Shown: positions 1 to 8,263 of the stretch, in pieces
How the letters are laid out: each line of letters opens with the position of its first letter
Position numbering within the stretch: position 1 is the stretch's first letter
Assembly (NCBI RefSeq): GCF_009707545.1
Contig: NZ_WLYK01000018.1
Location: 19,014-83,013 of the forward strand
Length of the DNA stretch: 64,000 bases
Reading direction: 5' to 3'
Source of the DNA: Nakamurella alba
GTDB lineage: Bacteria; Actinomycetota; Actinomycetes; Mycobacteriales; Nakamurellaceae
Made by a program: the position numbers and the translations under genes
Notes under the pieces: generated by a model
What the model was told of the DNA's origin: nothing
What the model saw: only the letters and a program-made list of their open reading frames with translations
The model's database searches: none

Positions 1-2
1 GC

Positions 3-470
3 CCGGTCGCCGAGGCGAACATCTGGAACGACCCGATCGCCGCCGCCGCGGTGTTCGCCGCGGCCTGGCCGATGACGATGGTCGGCCTCGACGTCACCAT
101 GCGGCACCTGTTCACCGAGCCCGACCGGGAGGCACTGCTGGCCGCCCCCGGTGCGGTGCCGCGGGCCATCGGCGAGATGCTCGACGTCTACTTCGCCTTC
201 TACGAGCCGATTCTCGGCTTCCGCGGGTCGGCGCTGCACGACCCGCTCGCGATGGCGATCGCCACCGGCGCGGTCACCATGGCGCTGGCACCGACGGTCC
301 GGGTGGAGATCGACGCCACCGAGGGGCCCGGCCGCGGGCAGACCATCGTCGACCTGCGCGGGAAGTACAGCGGCTACCCGGAGCAGAGCGGGGCGCACTG
401 CCGGGTGGCGCTGCAGATGGCCGATCCGTTCGCCCCGGTGCTGCGGGAGACGCTGCTGCGTCTGCCCTGA
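3..470 (+). CDS. Nucleoside hydrolase (inosine/uridine-preferring family), 5'-truncated by the window
   Basis: This is the C-terminal part of a ribonucleoside hydrolase, which cleaves the N-glycosidic bond of nucleosides to give ribose and free base in purine/pyrimidine salvage. The frame is open to base 3, and the first visible residues (EANIWNDPIAA, then WPMTMVGLDVT) match the middle of the family. The LHDPLA segment carries the His-Asp pair of the active site. The N-terminal calcium-binding DxDxxxDD motif must lie to the left of the window. The gene ends 14 bases before the convergent oxidoreductase gene. The family call is firm, but substrate preference cannot be read from this fragment. 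Confidence 0.88.
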   Translation, partial: PVAEANIWNDPIAAAAVFAAAWPMTMVGLDVTMRHLFTEPDREALLAAPGAVPRAIGEMLDVYFAFYEPILGFRGSALHDPLAMAIATGAVTMALAPTVRVEIDATEGPGRGQTIVDLRGKYSGYPEQSGAHCRVALQMADPFAPVLRETLLRLP

Positions 471-484
471 CCGTCGGAAAGCTG

Positions 485-1345
485 TCAGACCCGCAGGTCG
501 CCCATCACCAGCCGGTCCGCGAGGCGGTCCAGCAGGCCGGCGTCGCCCTGGTAGGGCGGCTCCTCCCGCGGCCACTGGATGATCAGGTCGGTGAAGCCGA
601 GAGCCGCTGCGCGACCGGCGGTGTCGTGCACCTGCTCGACGCTGTCGAAGGTGTTGCCCGGCATGTTCTCCGCACACAGGTACCGCGGGACGGCCCGGTC
701 GCCGACGGCCCGGTCGAACCGGCCGGCCAGCTCCTCGATCGTCGCCCACCAGCTCGCGTAGTCCTCCTCGCCGCGGCCGATGGTGGCCCAGCCGTCGTAC
801 TTCGCGGCGAGCCGGATGGACCGGGGACCGTTGCCGGCCAGGATCATCCGGATCCGCTCGCGCGAGCCGGCGGGGTTCATCCTGGCCTGCTCGGCGGTGT
901 AGTACGTGCCCTGCCAGGTGGTCTCGCGCTGCCGCAGCAGCAGGTCGGTCAGCTCGGCGAACTCGGTCAGCCGGTCCACCCGCTCCTTCGGCCCCAGTGG
1001 CGGCTGTCCCATCACCACCGAGTCGAAATTGGTTCCGCTGGCGCCGATCCCGGCGTTGACCCGACCGCCGGACAGCTCGTCCAGGGACATCAGGTCCTTG
1101 GCGAAGGTGACCGGGTGCCGGAAGTTCGGCGAGGCGACCCAGGTGCCGATGCCGATGCGCTCGGTCGCGGTCGCCGCGATGGCCAGCGTCACGATCGTGG
1201 AGTGCCAGTCCTGGTCCGCCAGCGTGCGCCAGGCCAGGTGGTCGTAGGTCCAGCCGTGGGCGAAACCCCTGTCGTCCAAGGACTTCCAGCGGCGGGAGGT
1301 CTCCCGGGCCGGGTACTGGGGCAGGATCACCACACCGATGCGCAT
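485..1345 (-). CDS. LLM-class (F420-dependent) flavin oxidoreductase
   Basis: A 286-residue luciferase-like monooxygenase family protein, expected to form a TIM barrel that binds F420 or flavin. The start MRIGVVILPQ, the TYDHLAW segment, the IGTWVASPNFRHP strand and the LSGGRVNAGIG motif are typical of actinobacterial F420-dependent members. It is probably the last gene of a leftward run (ptp, surf1, GH76, def, this gene) and starts 28 bases after the def stop codon. The substrate is unknown. A second, distinct LLM protein is encoded at 56882-57718. Confidence 0.85.
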   Translation of the reverse strand: MRIGVVILPQYPARETSRRWKSLDDRGFAHGWTYDHLAWRTLADQDWHSTIVTLAIAATATERIGIGTWVASPNFRHPVTFAKDLMSLDELSGGRVNAGIGASGTNFDSVVMGQPPLGPKERVDRLTEFAELTDLLLRQRETTWQGTYYTAEQARMNPAGSRERIRMILAGNGPRSIRLAAKYDGWATIGRGEEDYASWWATIEELAGRFDRAVGDRAVPRYLCAENMPGNTFDSVEQVHDTAGRAAALGFTDLIIQWPREEPPYQGDAGLLDRLADRLVMGDLRV

Positions 1346-1373
1346 GGTGCCGAGCCTATCCGGGCGCCGGGGG

Positions 1374-1994
1374 TCAGAATCCCAGGGCCTGGCCCGCGAC
1401 GTCCGGGACCGGGGTGGCCCACCGGCTCAGGTAGTTCTCGTTGCTGGTCAGCGACCGGGTCACCGCGCGGTCCAGGTAGAGCATGCCGTCCAGGTGGTCG
1501 ACCTCGTGCGCGACGATCCGGGCCGGCCACCCGGTCAGTTCCTCGTCGACGGCCCGGCCCTGCTCGTCGGTGCACCGCAGCCGTACCGCCCGCGACCGGG
1601 CGACGACCGCCTGGTAGCCGGCGACGGACAGGCAGCCCTCGTAGAACGACACCAGTTCGTCGTCGACCGCCTCGTACGACGGGTCGACCAGCACCCGGAA
1701 CGGCACGGGCGTGCGCTCCCGGGCGAGCGCGATCGACGTCGGGACGGCCGCGGTGTCCTCGATCACGGCGATCCGCACACCCAGCCCGACCTGCGGGGCG
1801 GCCAGGCCGACACCCGGTGCCGCCAGCATGGTCTCGCGCATCGCGGCGATCAACGCCGCCAGCAGTCCGGGCTCCAGCGGATCCTCGGCGTACGGCCGGG
1901 CGGGCGTGCGCAGCACCGGGTCGCCGGCCTGCACGATCGGCAACGGCCGCGGACCGTCCAGCAGCCGCTCCACCCTCGTCGCCAGGCTCGCCAT
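1374..1994 (-). CDS. def: Peptide deformylase
   Basis: Removes the N-formyl group from nascent polypeptides, using a metal held by one Cys and two His. All three family motifs are present: GVGLAAPQVG at residues 61-70, EGCLSV at 119-124 (metal Cys) and HEVDH at 163-167 (two His and the catalytic Glu). At 206 residues it is slightly longer than typical, with an N-terminal extension common in actinobacteria. The ATG at 1994 was chosen because it matches the family start and lies 10 bases from the upstream GH76 stop; the open frame continues further upstream inside GH76. It is probably cotranscribed with GH76, surf1 and ptp. Confidence 0.93.
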   Translation of the reverse strand: MASLATRVERLLDGPRPLPIVQAGDPVLRTPARPYAEDPLEPGLLAALIAAMRETMLAAPGVGLAAPQVGLGVRIAVIEDTAAVPTSIALARERTPVPFRVLVDPSYEAVDDELVSFYEGCLSVAGYQAVVARSRAVRLRCTDEQGRAVDEELTGWPARIVAHEVDHLDGMLYLDRAVTRSLTSNENYLSRWATPVPDVAGQALGF

Positions 1995-2004
1995 GGGTCC
2001 CAGG

Positions 2005-2970
2005 TTAGCGGGCCAGGATGGCGGCCGCCTCGGCCAGCATCCAGTCCGAGAGGTGGACGGACAGATCGCGTTCCGGGTGCGTCGGGTCGGGGTCGACGGT
2101 CGCTGCCGTGGCGAGCACCAGCGCCCGGGCGAGGTCGGCGGTCTCCCGGGCGGCGGCACCGGCACCGGTCGGGTAACGGGCGGCGGCGGCCAGGTAACGG
2201 GCCAGGATGCCCCGGAACAGCCCGGCATCACCGGTGCCGTCGGCCGGCAGTACCCCGGTGGGAGCGAGTTCGGTGGCGATCGCCCGGACCAGGCCGTGCA
2301 CCCGCGCGGTGCGCAGCTCTCCGGTCGGCCCGGCCAGTGCGGCCCCGAGGGCGACACCCTGGCAGTAGGTGTAGATCTCGGCGGCGTTGACCACCCCGTG
2401 CCGCAGCCCGTCGGCGATCAGCCCGGACGGCAGCTGGAGCGAGTCGAACAGCCAGTCGGTCATCTCCCCGGCTCGGCGGCGCACCCCGGCCCGCGCCAGC
2501 AGCAGCGCGGCCGGCCCGTTGGCCGGGGCGTTGCGGTAGTCGTCGCCGATCCGCCAGGCGATCCCGCCGCCGTCGGCCTCCCAGCCCTGCACCAGCCGGG
2601 CGACGATCCGGCGGATCGCGGTGCGTCTGCCGGGGATCGGTACCGGGGAGCGCTGCAGTGCCAGCCCGAGCCAGGCGATGTCGTCGTGGTAGGCGTTCAG
2701 CGGGCCGTTGTTGCGCAGCAGGATCGTCCGGCCGACCCGGCGGATCCGGTCCGCCCGCGCCCGGTCCGGCGCCCGCAGGTAGGCATCGACCAGGCAGTCC
2801 AGCAGGTGCGCCTGCCACCAGAAGTGCCAGCGCAGGAACAGCCGCTCGCGGACGGTCGGCGGGTCGCCGACCACGCCGAGCGCGGTGCCGGGCAGCGCCC
2901 ACAGCCGCCGCACCGAGCGGGACAGCACCGTCCGCTCGGCCTGTGCCGCCAGGGCGGCGAAACCGCTCAC
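2005..2970 (-). CDS. Glycoside hydrolase family 76-like protein (alpha-1,6-mannanase fold)
   Basis: A 321-residue protein related to GH76, whose characterised members cleave alpha-1,6-mannan. The segment HFWWQAHLLDCLVDA, the acidic pair in NAYHDDIAWL (about residues 93-100, the position of the catalytic Asp-Asp pair) and DGGGIAWR followed by NAPANGPAA are family hallmarks. No signal peptide is visible, so it looks cytosolic, unlike secreted fungal or Bacillus mannanases. The GTG start overlaps the surf1 stop codon (GTGA), which implies translational coupling. A mannose-polymer substrate is plausible given pimB' in this window, but that link is inference. Confidence 0.82.
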   Translation of the reverse strand: MSGFAALAAQAERTVLSRSVRRLWALPGTALGVVGDPPTVRERLFLRWHFWWQAHLLDCLVDAYLRAPDRARADRIRRVGRTILLRNNGPLNAYHDDIAWLGLALQRSPVPIPGRRTAIRRIVARLVQGWEADGGGIAWRIGDDYRNAPANGPAALLLARAGVRRRAGEMTDWLFDSLQLPSGLIADGLRHGVVNAAEIYTYCQGVALGAALAGPTGELRTARVHGLVRAIATELAPTGVLPADGTGDAGLFRGILARYLAAAARYPTGAGAAARETADLARALVLATAATVDPDPTHPERDLSVHLSDWMLAEAAAILAR

Positions 2971-3860
2971 TCCTGGTCGTACAGCTGGGACCGGTCGAAC
3001 TTCGCCCGGGTCGCCGGGGCCCGGTCGATGAGGGGCGCGCTGTCCTCCTCCTGGTCGTCGCCGCGGGGGTCGGTGCCCTCGCGGACGACGAAGTAACCGA
3101 TGGCCAGGATCGCGATGATGCCGAAGGCGATCCACTGCAGGGCATAGGACAGGAACGGTCCGGAATCGCGCTGCGGCACCGGGATCTCGGCGATCACCGC
3201 GGGGCTGTCCGCGGTCAGCTGGACGAATCCACGCAGCGCCCCGTCCTGGCCGGCGAGCAGCACGGTGGAGTCGATGCCGTAGACGAGGGTGTGCCCGTTC
3301 TCCTGCACGGCCGGCCGCGGCACCGGGTAGGGCTGGTCGGGCTGCACGCGGCCGGTGATCGTCACGGTGCCGGTCGGCAGTGCCGGCGCCGGCGTGCCGG
3401 CCCGGACCTGGTCGTCGGGCATGTAGCCGCGGTCGACCAGCAGCACGCCCCCGTCGGCCAGCCGGAACGGCACCAGCACCTCGGAGGCCGGGTTGCCTGC
3501 CGCGTCCTGGCGGAGTCGGACGAACACCTGGCCCTCGGGCTCGAACACGCCGGTGGCGGAGACCTGCCGCCACTGCACCGCCCCGGTCGGCTCGGCGCCG
3601 GTGGAGAGCAGGTCGGCGACCGGCACCGGTGCGGCGGTGGTGGCGGCGAGGATCGCCGCGTTCTGCGCCTCCCGCTCGCTGTGCCGGTCGAACTGCCAGG
3701 GGGCGAGCACCACGAAGCAGGCCAGCCCGAAGACGATCGCGCCGATCACCGCGGCGATCCAGCCGGGCCGGAGCAGGAAGGCCCAGCGGCGCGGGGCGCG
3801 GGCCGGCGGTCCCGCCGGAGCGGGGGTGTCGGCGGGGTGGGTCGGCGGAGCGGTGCTCAT
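2967..3860 (-). CDS. surf1: SURF1 family cytochrome c oxidase assembly protein
   Basis: A membrane protein of 297 residues related to SURF1/Shy1, which helps insert heme a into cytochrome oxidase. A proline-rich N-terminus is followed by a membrane helix at about residues 34-54, a large extracytoplasmic domain containing LVPFRLADGGVLLVDRGY, and a second helix near 240-259. This is the usual two-helix SURF1 layout. The ATG overlaps the ptp stop (ATGA) and the stop overlaps the GH76 start. In M. tuberculosis the SURF1 gene also follows ptpA. The aa3 oxidase genes it would serve are at 28.5-35.6 kb. Confidence 0.9.
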   Translation of the reverse strand: MSTAPPTHPADTPAPAGPPARAPRRWAFLLRPGWIAAVIGAIVFGLACFVVLAPWQFDRHSEREAQNAAILAATTAAPVPVADLLSTGAEPTGAVQWRQVSATGVFEPEGQVFVRLRQDAAGNPASEVLVPFRLADGGVLLVDRGYMPDDQVRAGTPAPALPTGTVTITGRVQPDQPYPVPRPAVQENGHTLVYGIDSTVLLAGQDGALRGFVQLTADSPAVIAEIPVPQRDSGPFLSYALQWIAFGIIAILAIGYFVVREGTDPRGDDQEEDSAPLIDRAPATRAKFDRSQLYDQE

Positions 3861-4390
3861 CGGCCGGCCATCCGCCGGATCTCCGCGACCAGGCCGGGCA
3901 GTGCGGCGGCGGTCATCGCCACCACGTCGTCGAATCCGCTGTCCGGGCCGTAGTACGGGTCCGGCACCTCCAGATCGTCCGCCGCCGGGTCGAACTCGCG
4001 GAACAGCCGGATCGGGGTGGCGTCGCCGACCAGCGCCCGGAGTGCCCGCACGTGACCGCGGTCGGCGGCCAGCAGCAGGTCCGCGGCGCGGGCCTCGTCG
4101 ATGGTGATCTCGTGGGCCACGTGCGGTGCAGCGGTGATGCCGGCCCGGTCCAGCGCGGCGGCGGACCGCTCGTTCATGTCGTCGCCGGCGTGCCAGTTGC
4201 CGGTGCCCGCCGAGGTCACCTGCACGACGTCCGGTCCGAGCCCGGCATCGCCCAGTGCGGTGCGCAGCATCTGCTCGCCGACGGGGGACCGGCAGATGTT
4301 GCCGGAGCACACCACGATCACCCGCAGCGGATCCCGGGCCCGGTGCGCGGGCCACCGGTCGGCGGGCAGGACTCGGACGGGACCACTCAC
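3857..4390 (-). CDS. ptpA: Low-molecular-weight protein tyrosine phosphatase
   Basis: Dephosphorylates phosphotyrosine through a Cys-phosphate intermediate. The P-loop VCSGNICRSP gives catalytic Cys28 and Arg34, and DPYYG near the C-terminus carries the general-acid Asp. The GTG at 4390 is preferred because the longer ATG at 4438 would overlap the divergent Nif3 gene, which starts at 4428, and would add a non-conserved leader. The stop overlaps the surf1 start by 4 bases. The ptpA-surf1 order matches M. tuberculosis Rv2234-Rv2235. Its targets here are unknown. Confidence 0.9.
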   Translation of the reverse strand: MSGPVRVLPADRWPAHRARDPLRVIVVCSGNICRSPVGEQMLRTALGDAGLGPDVVQVTSAGTGNWHAGDDMNERSAAALDRAGITAAPHVAHEITIDEARAADLLLAADRGHVRALRALVGDATPIRLFREFDPAADDLEVPDPYYGPDSGFDDVVAMTAAALPGLVAEIRRMAGR

Positions 4391-4427
4391 CCGGCCATTG
4401 TCCCCCAGGATGGAAGACTGCCCGGTC

Positions 4428-5558
4428 ATGACCGTCACCGTGGGCGACCTCCGGACGATCCTGGACCGCGCCTACCCACCGGCGCTGGCCGCCGGCTGGG
4501 ACACCGGGATCGGGCTGACCGGTGGCGACCCGGCCGCGCCGGTGCGGCACGTGCTGCTGGCGGTGGACGTCGATCCGGCCACCGTCGAGGAGGCGGTGCA
4601 GGTCGGTGCGCAGTTGCTGCTCACCCACCACCCGCTGCTGTTCCGCCCGGTGCAGTCGGTGGCGGCGGACACCGCCAAGGGCGCGCTGCTGCACCGGATG
4701 ATCACCGCCGGGGTGGCCCACCTCGCGGCGCACACCAACGCCGACAAGGCGGTCGGCGGGGTGAACGACGCGCTGGCGGCGGCCCTGGGCGTGTCCGGGG
4801 CCCGGCCGCTGGAGCCGGACCCGGTGCCGGGGACCGACAAGATCGTGGTGTTCGTCCCGGTGGCCGGCGCACAGGACATGGTGGCGGCGCTCGCCGCGGC
4901 CGGTGCGGGCACCATCGGCGACTACGCCGAGGCCGCGTTCGTCTCGGCCGGGACCGGGCAGTTCCTCCCGCTGGACGGTGCCCGGCCGGCGATCGGCGCC
5001 GTCGGCCGGCGGGAGTACGTCGAGGAGTCGCGGGTGGAGATGATCCTGCCGCGCACTGCCCGGGCCGCCGTGGTCGCCGCCCTGCGCGCCGCGCACCCCT
5101 ACGAGGAACCCGCCTTCGACCTGGTCGAGCTCGTGCCGGACCGACCGGCACGGACCGGTTCCGGGCGGGTCGGTGTGCTCGCGGAACCGTTGCCACTGGC
5201 CGACTTCGCCGACCGGGTGGCCGCCGCGCTGCCGGCCACCGCGGGCGGCGTGCGGTTCGCCGGGGACCCGGCCCGCACCGTGCGGACCGTCGCGGTGTGT
5301 GGCGGCGCGGGCCAGGACCTGATGGATGCGGCCGCCTCGGCCGGGGCCGACGTGTTCGTCACCTCGGACACCTCGCACCACCGCGTCGCCGAGTTCGTGG
5401 CCCTGCCCGGGGCACCGGCGGTGATCGACGTGGCCCACTGGTCCGGCGAGTGGCCGTGGTTGCAGCGGGCCGCCGCCGTGATCGACGAGGCCACGGGCGG
5501 TACGGTCGGGACCACCGTGTCGACGCTGCGGACCGACCCCTGGGTCGGGCACGCGTAG
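4428..5558 (+). CDS. Nif3-like dinuclear metal centre protein (GTP cyclohydrolase 1 type 2/DUF34)
   Basis: A 376-residue Nif3/YqfO-type protein. Members form hexamers with a two-metal site, but the cellular reaction is unsettled. LLLTHHPLLF carries the metal-binding His pair and HLAAHTNAD the next cluster. The longer actinobacterial form has a central insert domain (about residues 130-230, including the AHPYEEPAFD segment), after which the metal-binding half resumes (TSDTSHHRVAEF). It is the first gene of a rightward run with the Zn-ribbon protein and the histidine phosphatase, as in M. tuberculosis Rv2230c-Rv2228c. Confidence 0.9.
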   Translation: MTVTVGDLRTILDRAYPPALAAGWDTGIGLTGGDPAAPVRHVLLAVDVDPATVEEAVQVGAQLLLTHHPLLFRPVQSVAADTAKGALLHRMITAGVAHLAAHTNADKAVGGVNDALAAALGVSGARPLEPDPVPGTDKIVVFVPVAGAQDMVAALAAAGAGTIGDYAEAAFVSAGTGQFLPLDGARPAIGAVGRREYVEESRVEMILPRTARAAVVAALRAAHPYEEPAFDLVELVPDRPARTGSGRVGVLAEPLPLADFADRVAAALPATAGGVRFAGDPARTVRTVAVCGGAGQDLMDAAASAGADVFVTSDTSHHRVAEFVALPGAPAVIDVAHWSGEWPWLQRAAAVIDEATGGTVGTTVSTLRTDPWVGHA

Positions 5559-5593
5559 CCGGCAGCAGCAGTTCCGACGAAAGGACCACCGGC

Positions 5594-6319
5594 GTGCCGA
5601 AGGCCGATCCGTTCACCCAGCGGCGCCTGCTGGACCTGGCCGCCGTCGACCGGTCGGTGGGCACCGCCCGGCACCGTCGGACGACCCTGCCGGAACTGGC
5701 CGAGATCGCTGCCGGCGAGCAGGCTCTCGCCGGTCTGCGGAACGCGGTGATCACCGCCGAGACGGAGGTCGGGGATCTCGACCGGGACGGCCGGAAGCTG
5801 GACGCGGAGATCGAGACCGTACGCGCCCGCGCCGACCGCGACGCCGCCCGGCTGTCCTCGGGGGCCGGCTCGCCCAAGGAACTGGAGAACCTGCAGCACG
5901 AGATCACCTCGCTGGCCCGGCGGCAGGGCGTGCTGGAGGACGACGCGCTGGAGCTGATGGAACGGCGGGAGACGGCCGACGAGGTGCTCGCCGGCGCCAC
6001 CCGCGAGTTCGACGCGGCCACCGCCTCGCTGGACGCCGCCCGGGCCCGCCGCGACGCGGTCTTCGCCGAGGTCGACGCCGAGCTGGAGACGTTGGCCGCC
6101 CAGCGGTCGGAGGTCGCCGCGCCGCTGCCCGCGGACGTGCTCGCCCTGTACGAGAAGGTGCACGCGACCGGCCGGACCGCCGCCGCCGAACTCACCGGCG
6201 ACACCTGTGGCGCCTGCAAACTGGGGCTGGACCGGGTCGAGGTCGGCCGGCTGCGGTCCGCCCCGGCCGACGAGGTGGCCCGGTGCCCGGAGTGCGGCGC
6301 GATCCTGATCCGCGCGTGA
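5594..6319 (+). CDS. C4-type zinc ribbon coiled-coil protein (Rv2229c-like)
   Basis: 241 residues with a long charged, Ala/Glu/Arg-rich helical stretch (about 15-180) predicted to form coiled coils, followed by a C-terminal zinc ribbon with CGACK and CPECG pairs. This is the architecture of the CdsZ/zf-RING_7-type family, proposed to act on RNA or ribosomes. The GTG at 5594 follows a purine-rich AAAGGA ribosome site. The stop codon overlaps the GTG of the next gene, and the gene sits in the conserved Nif3-Zn ribbon-phosphatase order. The molecular role is not established from sequence. Confidence 0.85.
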   Translation: MPKADPFTQRRLLDLAAVDRSVGTARHRRTTLPELAEIAAGEQALAGLRNAVITAETEVGDLDRDGRKLDAEIETVRARADRDAARLSSGAGSPKELENLQHEITSLARRQGVLEDDALELMERRETADEVLAGATREFDAATASLDAARARRDAVFAEVDAELETLAAQRSEVAAPLPADVLALYEKVHATGRTAAAELTGDTCGACKLGLDRVEVGRLRSAPADEVARCPECGAILIRA

Positions 6320-6951
6320 CCGCGCCCGTGCCGGAGACCACCGTCCTGCTGGTGCGGCACGGGCAGACCACCTGGAGCGCGGAGCGCCGGTACGCCGGCC
6401 GCGAGGACCCGCCGCTGACCGGACTCGGTGAGCAGGAGGCGATCTCGCTCGCCGAACGGGTCAGCGGACTGCGTCCGGACGTCGTCTACAGCTCGCCGCT
6501 GCGGCGCTGCCGGGACACCGCGGCCCGGATCGCCGGCCGGGACAACGGGGTGCTGGTCGAGCCGGATCTCACCGACGCCGACCTCGGCGCGTGGACCGGC
6601 CTGGGCCGGCGGCAGATCCAGGCCGGGGACCCGGCGGCCTTCGCCCGGTGGAGTTCCAGCAGCGCCGGGGCGCCGCCCGGCGGCGAGTCCTACGACCAGG
6701 TGCTGGACCGGGCCGTGCCGGTGCTGCGCCGGGTGCTCGCCGCGCACCCGGGCGGGACGGCGGCGCTGGTCACCCACTCCGCCGTGGTGAAGATGCTGCT
6801 GACCTGGGCGCTCGGTGTGCCGGCCGCGGTCGGGTTCCGGCTCAAGGTCGACACCGCCTCGCTGTCGGCGCTGACCGGCCCGGCCGACGCGGAGGCCGGC
6901 ACCTGCACGGTGTGGGCGGTCAACGAGACGGGACACCTGCCGGGCGGCTGA
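6316..6951 (+). CDS. Histidine phosphatase superfamily protein
   Basis: A 211-residue branch-1 histidine phosphatase (phosphoglycerate mutase/CobC-like). LLVRHGQTTWS supplies the phospho-accepting His with its RHG motif, SSPLRRCRDTA the second Arg, and ALVTHSAVVK the second catalytic His. The GTG at 6316 overlaps the preceding stop codon. In M. tuberculosis the equivalent gene (Rv2228c) encodes this domain fused behind an RNase H domain. Here only the phosphatase is encoded, and no RNase H sequence precedes it. Confidence 0.88.
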   Translation: MTAPVPETTVLLVRHGQTTWSAERRYAGREDPPLTGLGEQEAISLAERVSGLRPDVVYSSPLRRCRDTAARIAGRDNGVLVEPDLTDADLGAWTGLGRRQIQAGDPAAFARWSSSSAGAPPGGESYDQVLDRAVPVLRRVLAAHPGGTAALVTHSAVVKMLLTWALGVPAAVGFRLKVDTASLSALTGPADAEAGTCTVWAVNETGHLPGG

Positions 6952-6961
6952 TTCCCGGAGG

Positions 6962-8227
6962 CTACAGCAGTGACATCGCGGCCCACAGGGCGAGTGTCGC
7001 GGCGAGCAGGGTCACCGGCACGGTGAGCAGGCCGAGCCGGGTGAACCGGCCCAGTGACGGCGGCCGGTCGTGCCGGGCCAGCGCGCGGCGCCAGAGCAGG
7101 GTGGCCAGCGACCCGGTGTAGGTGAGGTTCGGTCCCAGGTTCACCCCGATCAGCACCGCCAGTACCAGGGCCGGCGGGGGAGCGTCGCCGAGCCCGGCCA
7201 GCAGCACCAGGGTGGCCGGCAGGTTGTTGACGACATTGGCCAGCAGCGCGGCGATCCCGGCCATCAGCAGCAGCGCCGGCAGCGACGTCCCGGACGGCAG
7301 GATCGTGTCCAGGGCGGTCTGCAGTCCGTGGCCGGTGGCCGCGTCGACCACCACGCCCAGGGCGGCGACGAAGAGCAGGAACGGCAGGTTCAGCTCGCGG
7401 ATCACGGTGAGCGGTTCGACCTTCCGGGTCACCAGCGCCCGCACCGCCATCACCACCGCGCCGGCGGCGGCCACCCACACCGGCGCGATGCCGAGCGGTT
7501 CGCCGGCCACGAAACCCGCCAGGATCGCGGCGAGCAGCACCAGCCCGGTGCGGGGGACCGGGACCGGCTGCGGTGCCGGTGGTGCCGGAGCTGCAGGTGT
7601 CACGGCCGGACGCAGGTCACGGCGGAAGAACCAGCGGAACACCAGGTACTCGGCCGCGACCGCCACCACCCAGGGCCCGGCCATCGCGGCGGTGAAGCCG
7701 ACGAAGCCGAGCCCGGAGGCCGAGAACGCCAGCAGGTTGGTCAGATTCGAGACCGGTAGCAGCAGCGAGGCGGAGTTCGACAGGTGTGCGGTGGCGTAGA
7801 GCGCCGGTGCCGCCGGCACCCGGACCAGCCGGACGGTGGCCAGCACCGCCGGGGTCAGCAGCACCACGGTGGCGTCCAGGCTGAGCACCGCGGTGGTGAG
7901 CGAGGCGATCACGAAAACCAGGCCGAGCAGCCGCACCGGCGATCCGCGGCTGCCGGTCGCCATCACCGCGCCGAGCCAGCGGAACACCCCGTCGACCTCG
8001 GCCAGGTGGGCGATCACCAGCACCGCGCCGAGGAACCCGATGGTCGGCAGCAGGCCCCGGACCGTCGAGCCGGCGACCTCCGGCGGCACCAGTCCCAGCA
8101 GCAGCGCCAGCCCGGCCGCCGGGACGGCGGCGACCGCCTCGGGCAGCCCGCGCGGCCGCACGACCGCGAATGCGAGGACCGCGATCAGCAACGCGACCCC
8201 GAGGACGGTCGCCGGGGTGCTCGTCAT
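6962..8227 (-). CDS. ArsB/NhaD/SLC13-type ion transporter
   Basis: A 421-residue integral membrane protein with about ten to twelve hydrophobic helices in two halves, as in the ion transporter superfamily that includes ArsB and citrate carriers. The segments HLSNSASLLLPVSNLTNLLAF and, in the second half, NVVNNLPATLVLLAG with GVNLGPNLTYTGSLATLLW are the paired re-entrant signature regions of this superfamily. It has no arsR or arsC neighbour, so arsenite export is only one possibility; a Na+/H+ or carboxylate function cannot be excluded. It converges on the histidine phosphatase gene. Confidence 0.8.
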   Translation of the reverse strand: MTSTPATVLGVALLIAVLAFAVVRPRGLPEAVAAVPAAGLALLLGLVPPEVAGSTVRGLLPTIGFLGAVLVIAHLAEVDGVFRWLGAVMATGSRGSPVRLLGLVFVIASLTTAVLSLDATVVLLTPAVLATVRLVRVPAAPALYATAHLSNSASLLLPVSNLTNLLAFSASGLGFVGFTAAMAGPWVVAVAAEYLVFRWFFRRDLRPAVTPAAPAPPAPQPVPVPRTGLVLLAAILAGFVAGEPLGIAPVWVAAAGAVVMAVRALVTRKVEPLTVIRELNLPFLLFVAALGVVVDAATGHGLQTALDTILPSGTSLPALLLMAGIAALLANVVNNLPATLVLLAGLGDAPPPALVLAVLIGVNLGPNLTYTGSLATLLWRRALARHDRPPSLGRFTRLGLLTVPVTLLAATLALWAAMSLL

Positions 8228-8263
8228 GTGCGGTCCACGCGCGGGAGCGTAGCCGCGGCGGCG

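Noticed and set aside
2967..5552. An 861-codon minus-strand open frame as a single gene
   Set aside because: Only the last part is real (surf1, from ATG 3860). The upstream extension covers ptpA in another frame and the Nif3 gene antisense.
6962..8227. An arsenical resistance operon
   Set aside because: The transporter superfamily is right, but no arsR, arsC or arsM gene is near, and the ArsA-like ATPase at 47883 lacks metal-binding Cys and lies 40 kb away.
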